The notes: a model not told the origin generated them from the letters alone. 64,000 bases of DNA from Bradyrhizobium sp. CCBAU 53338 (GCF_015291665.1 NZ_CP030048.1:6200001-6264000), one strand, 5' to 3'. Positions 16,902 to 27,769 are shown, counted from the stretch's first letter. Made by a program: numbers and translations.

Positions 16902-17615
16902 ATGCGACGTATTCTTCTGCGCCTCGGCACTCTAGCGCTCATTGCGATCTGTCTCACGGGATGCGGGAGGCGTGAAAGCTATCGCTACAAACTATCTCTC
17001 GCCGTCAGCACCCCGGCAGGGGTCAAACGGGCGTCAAACGTTGTTGAGGTGCAGGTCTTTAGCGTTTCGATACCAGCTAAGGGTGTCATGCACGAGCTGA
17101 ACGGTGAGGCTCTTTATCTTGATCTTGGCGAGGGAAGAAAGCCTTTGATTGCCTTGCTAACCAAGCGGTCCGGGCGAAACAAGAGCGGAGAAGTTCGTTG
17201 GTCGCGCGATGGAGGGCCGAACAATCCTCTACTTGCTGAATTTTGCGGCGACGCAAGCGCAAAAGAGCTTCTCGACCTCGTCCACTGTGTTTCCAGGACA
17301 CGCGGCTCGTTCCGGGTCAGTCTTGATGATATCCCTGATCTCGTGACTTTCGCTAACATCGATCAGCCCGATTCCGTCGCGCTTGTCGATCCACACAATC
17401 TCGCCGCGACGCTCGGATCAGACGTTGCTTGGAGCGCTGTCACGCTCGAAATCACGGATGAACCCGTCACGAGGAGTATCAATAGCAAGCTCCCGTGGTT
17501 GCGGGATCGTTTTGAGAAGAAACGCCAACTTGATGGCGCATATGGCTATTTCAAGAATGAACTAGCGAATATCCTGAGTTGGTCGGACTTCGAGTCGCCG
17601 CGGGATTCTAAATGA
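16902..17615 (+). CDS. Putative lipoprotein of unknown function
   Basis: A 237-residue exported protein. The N-terminus MRRILLRLGTLALIAICLTGCG is a lipoprotein signal: two Arg, a hydrophobic core, and a lipobox LTGC that places the lipidated Cys at residue 21. The mature part has no recognised domain; it contains a GEALYLDLGEGRKPLIALLTKR segment and a charged C-terminus. Codon use is less GC-biased than in core genes (more AAA, ATT, TTT and CTT codons), which with the surrounding repeats suggests acquired DNA. Confidence 0.65.
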   Translation: MRRILLRLGTLALIAICLTGCGRRESYRYKLSLAVSTPAGVKRASNVVEVQVFSVSIPAKGVMHELNGEALYLDLGEGRKPLIALLTKRSGRNKSGEVRWSRDGGPNNPLLAEFCGDASAKELLDLVHCVSRTRGSFRVSLDDIPDLVTFANIDQPDSVALVDPHNLAATLGSDVAWSAVTLEITDEPVTRSINSKLPWLRDRFEKKRQLDGAYGYFKNELANILSWSDFESPRDSK

Positions 17616-17646
17616 ACTCGATAGCCTAATTTGCCCGCTGTCGTTT

Positions 17647-17661
17647 GTCCGCTTGTGGCCC
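17647..17661. repeat. Short direct repeat, copy 2
   Basis: GTCCGCTTGTGGCCC, identical over 15 bases to 18629-18643. A diverged relative (GTTTGTGACCCAAATCGGAC) follows near 17697. Confidence 0.65.
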
Positions 17662-17881
17662 ATTGCTGACTTGTTGCGCCGTCCGCCGTTCGTCGGTTTG
17701 TGACCCAAATCGGACTTCATCGCCATCGCTTGATTGCGCCGCATTGATTGTGTAATTTTCCTGCCAGCGCCGATTTGACACTCAGCTTGCGGGCGCTTCT
17801 ACAAATGCAGCTAAAGAGACCCGCTAGTCCTGCATCTCCCGCATCGCGTGAATCGTCGGCCAACTCGAATGGGAGGGCCGA

Positions 17882-18628
17882 ATGAGATTTGCTGCAATCG
17901 CGGATGTGCACGGGAATCGCCCGGCGCTTGAAGCCGTACTTGCGGACATTGCCGGACTAGGCATCCATGAGGTTGTAAACCTCGGTGACCACGTCAGCGG
18001 TCCGTTGGAGGCGGCCAGAACTGCGGACCTACTGATCGAACGAAACTTTCCGTCGGTGCGCGGCGATCAGGATCGTATCCTCATTGAGCTCTGGCAGGGG
18101 GGCACTTCGACTCGCGGCGATTTCCGACAGCTCGAACGCAAGCACTTCGACTGGCTGGCGAGTATGCCGCCCACGCTAATATACAGGGACCAAGTGTTCT
18201 TATGCCATGCGGCGCCAAGGGACGACGCTGCTTTTTGGCTCGACTATGTGACCGAAGACGGGGATGTGCGCGCCAGTCCGATCGAGGCCATTGAGCCCGA
18301 AGCTGAGGGGATCAACGCCCGACTCATCTTGTGTGGGCACACTCACATTCCAAGAGTTGTCCGCCTGAGAAATGGACGACTAGTCGTTAATCCCGGCAGC
18401 GTTGGACTGCCCGGTTACGACGGGATGATGCCCGTTCCTTACGTGGTTGAGGTCGGCACACCTCACGCGTGCTATGCGATCTTAGAGCGGACTGGAGAGG
18501 GCTGGCTAGTGACCATGCGGCACGTGCCCTACGATGGCGCGCTTATGGCTGAACTCGCACGCAGCAGAGGAATGCGCAGTTGGGCGCACGCGATTGCAAC
18601 TGGTTGGGTCCAACGGGAGAACAAGTAA
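17882..18628 (+). CDS. Calcineurin-like metallophosphoesterase (YfcE/diadenosine-type)
   Basis: A 248-residue cytoplasmic phosphoesterase. The dinuclear-metal motifs are present in order: IADVHGN (D8, H10) and NLGDHVSGP; an altered GNHD-like RGDQD, where the usual Asn-His is Gly-Asp; the CHAAP histidine; and the late GHTH motif in LCGHTHIPRVV. The change in the GNHD-type block is a real departure but is seen in some YfcE-like members. Such enzymes hydrolyse phosphomonoesters, phosphodiesters or dinucleotides; the substrate is unknown. Two 15-base direct repeats flank it. Confidence 0.8.
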   Translation: MRFAAIADVHGNRPALEAVLADIAGLGIHEVVNLGDHVSGPLEAARTADLLIERNFPSVRGDQDRILIELWQGGTSTRGDFRQLERKHFDWLASMPPTLIYRDQVFLCHAAPRDDAAFWLDYVTEDGDVRASPIEAIEPEAEGINARLILCGHTHIPRVVRLRNGRLVVNPGSVGLPGYDGMMPVPYVVEVGTPHACYAILERTGEGWLVTMRHVPYDGALMAELARSRGMRSWAHAIATGWVQRENK

Positions 18629-18643
18629 GTCCGCTTGTGGCCC
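18629..18643. repeat. Short direct repeat, copy 3
   Basis: GTCCGCTTGTGGCCC beginning right after the metallophosphoesterase stop codon, identical to 17647-17661. Confidence 0.65.
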
Positions 18644-18804
18644 TTCGCTTCCGTTAGGGCGTTGCGGCGAGATGTCCGGGGTCGGGGGTAGAGCGGAAGC
18701 TCCCCACCGGTGATCAAAACGGCGCTGTTGGCCCATTGCAGTCATCGAGGACTGCATGCAAGCTGAACAGGGATCGGACGAGGTAATTCGCAGAGGCTAG
18801 CTTC

Positions 18805-19176
18805 ATGACAGCAACGCTTTGGGAGGTCCCGGTCCCTCCCACTCAGGTTGAATCTACAAGGATTGAGCAGTTGCCGAAGCGTATCACGCGCTTGGCCATT
18901 TCCTTAGTGGTGCTGAGAGATGATGTTGATGTGGTTGAATATCATGATCTTTCTTTTGAGGGGACCGAGCTATTCAAGTGCACCTATCTCACCTCTCTTA
19001 CTGCAGAGATGATCCGGTCAGCCTACGGCAAGCTCCTGGATTTAGGGCGTACTGAATTGTGGTCTCAAATTGCCGACAGATCGCAGAAAGAGAATATTCG
19101 GCACTTAATGATTTGCTTCGATGACGGCCCTCGTTACGAGGTTGTTTGCACCAGCTTTTCGCACTTGAAAAGATAG
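18805..19176 (+). CDS. Orphan hypothetical protein
   Basis: A 123-residue soluble protein (MTATLWEVPVPPTQVESTR...) with an acidic middle (LRDDVDVVEYHDLSFEG) and a basic end (SHLKR). No signal peptide, membrane helix or known motif. Its codon use is clearly less GC-rich than that of neighbouring core genes, and no good ribosome site precedes the ATG. It may be recently acquired or a partial gene. Confidence 0.45.
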   Translation: MTATLWEVPVPPTQVESTRIEQLPKRITRLAISLVVLRDDVDVVEYHDLSFEGTELFKCTYLTSLTAEMIRSAYGKLLDLGRTELWSQIADRSQKENIRHLMICFDDGPRYEVVCTSFSHLKR

Positions 19177-19375
19177 ACTGTGATGTCGCCTGATAGCCCA
19201 TCTCGGAAGTCGGGCACCGTCCGCTCTTTTGTTGCTGTTGGAATAGAAGCCGACATGGGCCGGGAAATCGCCTGGTGAGTGCAAGCCGCAGCCTGGATTG
19301 CTTCGTCGCTTCAGCGCAAAATTGCTTCGCAATTTTGTCGCAAGCTTCTCGCAATGACGGGGCGAGAGCAGCGGT

Positions 19376-19408
19376 CAAAACAAAAACGGCGGGCTTTCCG
19401 CCCGCCGT
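19376..19408 (-). terminator. Rho-independent terminator after rpoD
   Basis: On the minus strand a perfect 9-bp stem, ACGGCGGGC / GCCCGCCGT, is followed by TTTTGTTTTG. It lies about 50 bases past the rpoD stop codon. Confidence 0.88.
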
Positions 19409-19457
19409 TCTCGTTTGGATGGATGCCCGGGTCGAGCCCGGGCATGACGATCCTGAT

Positions 19458-21608
<2,151 letters not shown>

Positions 21609-21979
21609 CCATTGCTCCTAAACGCGTTTCATGCAGACGTGCGCTGCGCCTGCCTGAAATCACCTAAACCTGTTGCTCGACGCTCTCGCTTCGTCAGATC
21701 TCGACACGGAAAGGGCGGCGCGCACACATCTCGCCACCCCGACCTTTCTCTCGCCGGATTTGCCTAACGCTTCGTGAGCCTCTTTGTCGCGGCGGATGCA
21801 GGTGAAGTGCCAACAGCTGTTGCGCGGATTCATTCCTGACGCGTCTGTTCTGCCTGCGGCCGCGGGGCCAAAGTGCTACAAGACCGTTAAGCCTCGATTA
21901 ACCCTGTTTTTGCCGCCAAACCTTGGATTTGGCGAGTCTTTTAGCGTTGCCTGGCACGGCCGTCCGCATGATTCTTTCA
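21609..21979. other. dnaG-rpoD intergenic region
   Basis: 371 bases between two minus-strand genes, presumably holding the rpoD promoters. I could not pick hexamers with confidence and see no strong terminator for dnaG. Confidence 0.4.
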
Positions 21980-24007
21980 TCACACGCTCTTCTGGAACCG
22001 GCCCGACAGCTCGCCGAAACCCTCGATCAGGGCCTCGGTACCGTCGACTTCTCCTATCCGAGCCTTGACGTCACGCAGCCACGCCAAATTGGCCTCGCTG
22101 GGGTCCTCCCCCAAGGCCAGCTCGGCGTCTTTCAGCTCTCTAAGTAGTGAATGCCATTGCCGATGCAAGGCAACGAGCTGATGCCAGGTGGCAAGAACGT
22201 CGTCGCGCGCCGCGCCCTCGCGGGCGCCCCACACCGCCGCCGTGGTGATGCCGCCCTCAACCCTTTGAAGAACTTGAGAAAATCCGCTCTTATCGAGATC
22301 GCTGCGCATCTTCTCCGCCTGCTCCTCGGGGTCCGGGGAGTGATGATGGTCGTTGGCGAAAGCGGCAATGATGGCGGCCCGGAGCTTGTGGGCCTCGGGG
22401 TGGGCGAGCTCCAGGGCGGCCACTTCCTCAAGGTGGTCGTGCAGCAGCCAGGGGTGGTTGATCAGGCACTGCAGGATCAGGGCCTCGCGGCGGGAGATCG
22501 CGCTCCGCTGTCCGCGCATGATGGGGCTTGCCGCCAGCTGGGGGCTCGCCGCCTGGTAGGGGCCTGAGGGCAGCAGGGTCGGACCCGGCAGACCGCCGCG
22601 ACGGCCTCCCCCGAATCCTTGCCCGAATCCCTGCCCACCGAATCGATTCGGCTGCCCGCCGCGCTGCTGAAACGGACGGCCGCCGCCTCCTTGACCCTGG
22701 CGGAAATTGCCCCTGCCGCCGCGGCCGCCGTCGGGGGAGAAGGTGCGCTGCAGCCGCTCGACGAAATCGTCGCGATAATAGCGCCGCACCACCTCGTCGC
22801 GGATGCCGTTCGACAATTCCTTGATGCGCGCTTCCAGCGCGGCGCGGCGCTCGGGCGTAGCGAAGTTGCCGCCTTCGAGCTCGCGCGACCAGATCATGTC
22901 CGCGAGCGGACGCGCTGCCGCGATCACCTCCTCGATCGCGCCGCGACCGCCGGAGCGCGCGAGATCGTCGGGGTCCTGTCCCTCCGGCAGCAGCGCGAAA
23001 CGCAGGCTCTTGCCGGGGCTAAGGAACGGCAACGCGAGATCGGCGGCACGATACGCCGCCTTCTGTCCGGCGCGGTCGCCGTCGAAGCAGAGGATCGGCT
23101 CGTCCGCCATCTTCCACAGCAGCGCGAGCTGGTTTTCGGTGAGCGCGGTGCCGAGCGGCGCGACGGCGCCGGGAAATCCGGCGGTGACCATGGCGATGAC
23201 GTCGACATAGCCTTCGACCACGATCAGCGCGCTGCCGTCATGGGTGGCCTTGCGCGCGGTCTGGTGGTTGTAGAGATTGTCGCCCTTGTGGAAGAGCGGC
23301 GTCTCCGGCGAGTTCAGGTACTTTGCCGGAACGTCCTTCTCCAGCGCGCGTCCGCCGAAGGCGATGACACGGCCGCGCAAATCGGTGATCGGAAACATCA
23401 CGCGATCGCGGAAGCGATCGTAGGGCACGGGAATGTCGTCGCCGCCGATCAGGAGGCCGGTCTCGATCATGTCCTCGACGGAGATTCCGAGCTTGCCGAG
23501 ATGCTCCTTCAGCGCAAAGCGCTCGGGCGGCGGCGGCGCATAGCCGAGGCGGAACTGCACCTGCGTCGCCGGCGAGATCGCGCGGTCGGCAAGATAGCCG
23601 CGCGCCTTGGCGCCAACGCGCGAGGCCAGCGTCTCGGCGAAAAAGTTGGCCGCGAGCTCCATCACGTCGTGCAGCGTGCGGCGGCGCTGCTCGTGCCGCG
23701 CCGCATCCGGCGTCACCGCCGGCAGCGGCAGGCCGGCCATGCCGGCGAGCCGCTCGACCGCTTCGGCAAACGGCAGGCCGTCGGTCTCCATCACGAAGGT
23801 GATGATGTCGCCGTGCTTGCCAGAGGAGAAGTCGTGGTAAAAACCCTTCTGGTCGTTGACGTAGAAGGACGGCGTCTTCTCCTGCTGGAACGGCGACAGC
23901 CCCTTCCACTCCCGCCCCGCCTTCTTCAGCTTGACGCGCTTGCCCACGACTTCGGAGACCGAAAGCCGGGCACGCAGCTCGTCGAGGAATTGGGGCGTGA
24001 AGCGCAT
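21980..24007 (-). CDS. dnaG: DNA primase DnaG with ligand-less zinc-finger domain
   Basis: A 675-residue primase making RNA primers for replication. Residues 1-100 align with the CHC2 zinc-binding domain, but the four ligand positions are S38, Q41, D59 and S62, so no zinc site remains although the flanking PF, EKTPSF and FYH motifs are kept. The TOPRIM core follows with E265 (VVEGYVDVIAM) and the DxD pair D309/D311 (CFDGDRAG). Residues 426-475 form a Gly/Arg/Gln-rich linker. The last 190 residues are the helicase (DnaB)-interaction domain. It lies upstream of rpoD. Confidence 0.95.
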   Translation of the reverse strand: MRFTPQFLDELRARLSVSEVVGKRVKLKKAGREWKGLSPFQQEKTPSFYVNDQKGFYHDFSSGKHGDIITFVMETDGLPFAEAVERLAGMAGLPLPAVTPDAARHEQRRRTLHDVMELAANFFAETLASRVGAKARGYLADRAISPATQVQFRLGYAPPPPERFALKEHLGKLGISVEDMIETGLLIGGDDIPVPYDRFRDRVMFPITDLRGRVIAFGGRALEKDVPAKYLNSPETPLFHKGDNLYNHQTARKATHDGSALIVVEGYVDVIAMVTAGFPGAVAPLGTALTENQLALLWKMADEPILCFDGDRAGQKAAYRAADLALPFLSPGKSLRFALLPEGQDPDDLARSGGRGAIEEVIAAARPLADMIWSRELEGGNFATPERRAALEARIKELSNGIRDEVVRRYYRDDFVERLQRTFSPDGGRGGRGNFRQGQGGGGRPFQQRGGQPNRFGGQGFGQGFGGGRRGGLPGPTLLPSGPYQAASPQLAASPIMRGQRSAISRREALILQCLINHPWLLHDHLEEVAALELAHPEAHKLRAAIIAAFANDHHHSPDPEEQAEKMRSDLDKSGFSQVLQRVEGGITTAAVWGAREGAARDDVLATWHQLVALHRQWHSLLRELKDAELALGEDPSEANLAWLRDVKARIGEVDGTEALIEGFGELSGRFQKSV

Positions 24008-24200
24008 GGGCTCTGTGTAGCGCGAACCAGAGTGAGTCGGGCGAAGGAACAGGGATATAGGTGCGGCGGGCCCAGAAGTCAGGTTTGTCGGGATTATGCG
24101 CGCTGTTCACAGCCCCCTCCGTCATTCCGGGGCGTCCGCAGGGCGAGCCCGGAGCGCGGGAAAAGCTTGAACCCGGCCGGGTTCCACGCTTCGATGGGCC

Positions 24201-24764
24201 ATGTTCAGGACCTTTCGGGGCGGCCAGAGCGGGGGCTGGCGCGTGACCTCGCTATCATCAGTGACGGGCGAGCCCCTGCCCTTCATGCCGGCGCTGTCGG
24301 TGACCGACGGCGACGCCGTCGCGCTGCCGCTGGTGCCCTCGCGCAATGCGTGGCGTCTCGTCGGCGTGCCGAGCAGCCTGCGCTACACCGAGCGGCCCGA
24401 GAAGCAGCAGCTCGTCGCGGTGCAGGCCGGCCTCGGCCGGCCGGAGGCGACCAGCGCGGCGCTGATCCCGATCCGCAAATCGCAGGCCTGGTGGGACCTG
24501 ACCCAGGAGGAGCGGCGCAATATCTTTGAAGACAAGTCGCACCACATCGCGAGCAGCCTTCGTTACCTGCCTGCCATCGCGCGCCAGCTCTATCACTGCC
24601 GCGACCTCGGCGAGCCCTTCGATTTCCTGACCTGGTTCGAGTTCGCGCCCGCGCACGCCTCGCTGTTCGAGGAGCTCGTCGACATGCTCAGGCAAACGGA
24701 GGAATGGAGCTATGTCGAGCGCGAGGTGGACGTGCGCGTGGTGAAGGAAGTGCTGTCGGCCTGA
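24201..24764 (+). CDS. cld: Chlorite dismutase-family haem protein (short, lineage II type)
   Basis: A 187-residue cytoplasmic protein of the chlorite dismutase fold in its short dimeric form, as described for Nitrobacter winogradskyi. The proximal haem ligand corresponds to H115 (KSHHIAS), and the distal catalytic Arg to R128 (LPAIARQLYH), 13 residues later, the same spacing as the known pair H114/R127. The signature LYHCRDLGEPFDFLTWFEFAP follows. Functional members split chlorite into chloride and O2. Because both key residues are kept, activity is plausible; the physiological substrate in non-chlorate respirers is unsettled. The ATG at 24201 fits the length of the family. Confidence 0.85.
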   Translation: MFRTFRGGQSGGWRVTSLSSVTGEPLPFMPALSVTDGDAVALPLVPSRNAWRLVGVPSSLRYTERPEKQQLVAVQAGLGRPEATSAALIPIRKSQAWWDLTQEERRNIFEDKSHHIASSLRYLPAIARQLYHCRDLGEPFDFLTWFEFAPAHASLFEELVDMLRQTEEWSYVEREVDVRVVKEVLSA

Positions 24765-24797
24765 TGCCGCAACGACGGTGCGCTCCCTCGCCCGCTG

Positions 24798-25196
24798 TCA
24801 GTGCTCCAGGAAGCGGCCGGAGGCGATGTGCGGCAGGTCGATGACTGGCCAGTTGTAGACATAGGTCCACGCCGGCGCGGTTGCGCCATCTGAACTCGTC
24901 ACATCGATCAACTGGCGCAGATATTCGGTCGGCTCCGGAAAACCCTCGCCGCAGGCTTCGTACATGTCGAGCTCGCGGAGCAGTTCGTCGCCTGCGCGCA
25001 AGCGGAAGAGCTCGCCGTGCACGATGTCCGAGGACACCTCGGACAACAGCAAGCCCGGATAATGCTTCACCAGCACGAGCCGGCCACGGCACGTGGCTTC
25101 ACCGATAAAATCCGCATGCTGCGCCAATAGCCGCGCCATCGGATGGTCGAAGCCGCGCATCAGGGTGCCGTAGACGAAGAGACGATCGGAGGTCAT
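24798..25196 (-). CDS. Gamma-glutamylcyclotransferase-like (AIG2/GGCT fold) protein
   Basis: A 132-residue protein opening with the family glycine loop, VYGTLMRGFDHPM, which binds the gamma-glutamyl group. A Glu in the later LRELDMYEACGE region is a candidate general acid/base. Known members release pyroglutamate from gamma-glutamyl peptides or amines. The gene starts 7 bp after the stop of the transglutaminase-like gene, so the two form an operon. The exact substrate is unknown. Confidence 0.82.
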   Translation of the reverse strand: MTSDRLFVYGTLMRGFDHPMARLLAQHADFIGEATCRGRLVLVKHYPGLLLSEVSSDIVHGELFRLRAGDELLRELDMYEACGEGFPEPTEYLRQLIDVTSSDGATAPAWTYVYNWPVIDLPHIASGRFLEH

Positions 25197-25203
25197 GTGG
25201 GCT

Positions 25204-26118
25204 CTATAGCCGGCAATGATGCGGAGTGACAGAGCTGCCGCGCTCCTCGGCCGAGACCACCTTGACACTCACGTCCATGACGTCGAACGCGTCCTGGGTG
25301 CCGATATAGATGCCGTGCAGCGGGATCGCCTGGCGCGGGTCGCGGGCGACCGCGACGCGGATGAGATCGCGGGTCCCGACGATGCCGTTGGTCGGATCGA
25401 ACTCGATCCAGCCCGCGCTCGGCAAGTACACCTGCACCCAGGCATGGGTCGAGCCGCCGCCGACATGGTGCCGGGCGATGTCGTCGGGCACGAAGATGTA
25501 ACCGGAGACGAAGCGCGCGGCGATGCCGAGGCGGCGCAGCGCCTCGATCATGAACAGCGCGTAGTCGCGGCAGGTGCCGGTGCCCCATCGCAAGGTATCG
25601 CATGGGCTCTGCGTGCCCGGCTCGTGGCGCCTGCGGTATCTGAACTGCCGGCGGATCGCGTGCGTGATGCGGCTCAGGATTGCGAACGTCGGCAGCGGCG
25701 CATGTTCGTCAACGAAGCCGCGCACCCATGCCGCGATCCTGCCCTCGGCGTCAGGGTATTGCGGCGTGATGTACTGGACGAGATCGGGCAATTCCGCATC
25801 GTCATAGGCGAAGGGATAGAAATAGGCGGGATCGTCGGGCGTCAGCGCGAAGTCGTCGACCGGATTGTGCTCGACGGTGACATGCCAGTCGAACACGAGC
25901 CTGTCCGCGCGCGCGTCGAAATCGGCGATCGCGACCGAATTGCCTGTTACGTCGTGGATCCAGCGCAGCGACTTCGGCTCGGGCGAAATCCCGAGCCTGT
26001 AATCGAGCACGCGCAGATCATGGCCGTCGCTGGGGCGCAGCATGAACCTGTGTTCGCCGAAGGCCACGGGTCTGATGTAGCGATATTCGGTCTTGTGATG
26101 AATCGTCAGCAGCGGCAT
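25204..26118 (-). CDS. Transglutaminase-like cysteine protease family protein
   Basis: A 304-residue soluble protein. Residues 1-85 form the bacterial transglutaminase N-terminal beta domain (HHKTEYRYIRPVAFGEHRFMLRPS). The core has the catalytic triad: Cys in RWGTGTCRDYALFMIEALRRLG, His in STHAWVQVY and Asp in EFDPTNG. Most bacterial relatives act as proteases, or as amidases on gamma-glutamyl bonds, rather than crosslinkers. It starts MPLLTIHHK and is followed 7 bp later by the GGCT-like gene; the N-formylglutamate amidohydrolase-like gene is divergent 93 bp away. Confidence 0.88.
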   Translation of the reverse strand: MPLLTIHHKTEYRYIRPVAFGEHRFMLRPSDGHDLRVLDYRLGISPEPKSLRWIHDVTGNSVAIADFDARADRLVFDWHVTVEHNPVDDFALTPDDPAYFYPFAYDDAELPDLVQYITPQYPDAEGRIAAWVRGFVDEHAPLPTFAILSRITHAIRRQFRYRRRHEPGTQSPCDTLRWGTGTCRDYALFMIEALRRLGIAARFVSGYIFVPDDIARHHVGGGSTHAWVQVYLPSAGWIEFDPTNGIVGTRDLIRVAVARDPRQAIPLHGIYIGTQDAFDVMDVSVKVVSAEERGSSVTPHHCRL

Positions 26119-26211
26119 CGTCGGGAGATCATGGTGATGTTGGGCAGACCCATAGACGGCGATTTGTTTGCCCAATTTCCGGGGCGACTGCTTTTTCGAT
26201 AGGCAATCAGG

Positions 26212-27018
26212 ATGGCTTTCAACACAGCCGAGGCGACGGATCAACTCCTTGGCGACGGCGATATTCCGCCAGTGCATGAGGTGAATGCGGACGGGGCATC
26301 GCCCTTCCTGCTCACATCGGACCATTACGGCCGCATTCTGCCGCGCGCGCTCGGCGATCTCGGTATTCCCGAGAGCGAGCTTGTCAGGCACATCGGCTGG
26401 GATATCGGCATCGCCGGCGTCGCCGAGCGAATGGCGCAGATGCTGGACGCCCATCTCATCGCACAACGATATTCGCGGCTCGTGATCGACTGCAACCGCC
26501 CGCCCGGTGTCGCGAGCTCGATCCCCGTGATGTCGGAGGCGACCGCGATTCCGCGCAACGAGGGACTCACGGAAGGCGAGCGCGCGGCGCGGCGGCGCGA
26601 GATCTTCGAGCCGTATCATCATCGCATCGACGCGGTGATCGACGGCCGGCTGCACGACAAGCGGCCGACGGTGCTGGTGTCGCTGCACAGCTTCACGCCC
26701 GTTTACGCCGGCGTCGCGCGGCCCTGGCACATCGGCGCGCTGTACAATCGCGATACCGTGCTGCCGAAGCTCCTGCTCAGGCATCTGCGCGCCGAAGGCG
26801 ATCTCGTCGTCGGCGACAACGAGCCCTATGCGGTGAGCGATCTCAGCGACTACACCATTCCCGTGCACGGCGAGGCGAAAGGTCTCGTCAACACCGGCAT
26901 CGAGATCCGCCAGGATCTGATCGCGGATCAATCCGGCCAGCAGCAATGGGCGGAGCGACTGGCGCGGATCTTTGCGGAGATCGAGGTGGAGCTGAAGCCG
27001 CAGCTGCTGGTGGGTTAG
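26212..27018 (+). CDS. N-formylglutamate amidohydrolase family protein
   Basis: A 268-residue protein of the HutG-like FGase family (zinc-dependent). Motifs include PFLLTSDHYGRILPRAL near the N-terminus, the HIGWDIGIAGVAERM block, SRLVIDCNRPPG, VSLHSFTPVYAG and the late DNEPYAVSDLSDYTIPVHGEAKGLVNTGIEIRQD regions. The pattern supports hydrolysis of an N-formyl or other acyl amide on a glutamate-like substrate. There is no hut operon nearby, so histidine breakdown is not implied. It diverges from the transglutaminase-like gene. Confidence 0.85.
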   Translation: MAFNTAEATDQLLGDGDIPPVHEVNADGASPFLLTSDHYGRILPRALGDLGIPESELVRHIGWDIGIAGVAERMAQMLDAHLIAQRYSRLVIDCNRPPGVASSIPVMSEATAIPRNEGLTEGERAARRREIFEPYHHRIDAVIDGRLHDKRPTVLVSLHSFTPVYAGVARPWHIGALYNRDTVLPKLLLRHLRAEGDLVVGDNEPYAVSDLSDYTIPVHGEAKGLVNTGIEIRQDLIADQSGQQQWAERLARIFAEIEVELKPQLLVG

Positions 27019-27102
27019 CCCCGGCTCGCGACGAACAGCGCAAGGGCGGCGAGCGAGGTGACGACCTTGCCCGGCGCTTGCGGCCGCCTCGCCTGGATCT
27101 GC

Positions 27103-27723
27103 TCATTTGGCCCGGATCAGGGCCAGCCAGATGCCGCCGCCGATCATGAAGCCGCCGGAGACGCGCGACACCAGGCGGGTGCGGCGCGCCGAGAAAAAGC
27201 CGCGGACCTGACCGGCGAGCAGCGCGTAGATTCCGTCGGTCAGGCCGGCGAGCACCATGAAGGTTATCCCGAGCACCAGGACCTGCGACAAATGATCCTT
27301 GCTCATGTCCATGAATTGCGGAATGAACGCGCCGAAGAACACCAGCAGCTTCGGGTTCGACAACGCCACCACGAAGCCCTGCAGGAGAAAGCCGCCACGC
27401 GGGGGAGGCGGTGGCGCGTCTGCGGAGACGCCCTCGACCGGAGAGCGGATCAGCTTGATGCCGAGCCAGACCAGATAGGCCGCGCCCGCAAAGCGCACCC
27501 AGTTGAACCAATAGCCCATCGTCGCCATCAGCGTGGTGAGGCCGACAGCAAGAATGCCGATCACGATCAGCAGCCCCATCTGCACGCCGAGGATGTTGGT
27601 CAGCGCCGCGCGCGTGCCGTGGCGCAGGCCGTTGGCGATCACGAGGGTGACGATCGGCCCCGGCAGCAGTGCGAGCGCAATGCAGGCTGCGACGAAGGCA
27701 AGATAGGCTTGCATGGAGATCAT
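27103..27723 (-). CDS. LysE family translocator
   Basis: A 206-residue inner-membrane exporter. The first helix carries the LPGPIVTLVIANGLRHGTRAAL motif. GFVVALSNPKLLVFFGAFIPQFMD is the conserved mid-protein segment. Six hydrophobic helices are visible, and an acidic Pro-rich loop (SADAPPPPPRGG) sits between helices 3 and 4. The start could be the ATG at 27714 rather than 27723. It is convergent with the formylglutamate amidohydrolase-like gene. Confidence 0.85.
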   Translation of the reverse strand: MISMQAYLAFVAACIALALLPGPIVTLVIANGLRHGTRAALTNILGVQMGLLIVIGILAVGLTTLMATMGYWFNWVRFAGAAYLVWLGIKLIRSPVEGVSADAPPPPPRGGFLLQGFVVALSNPKLLVFFGAFIPQFMDMSKDHLSQVLVLGITFMVLAGLTDGIYALLAGQVRGFFSARRTRLVSRVSGGFMIGGGIWLALIRAK

Positions 27724-27769
27724 GGGAGGACTCGCGCTGAAGATGTTTGCGGATATTAATGCATGGCAC

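Noticed and set aside
22619..24529. 636-residue plus-strand frame across dnaG
   Set aside because: Shadow of dnaG; no ribosome site and no motif.
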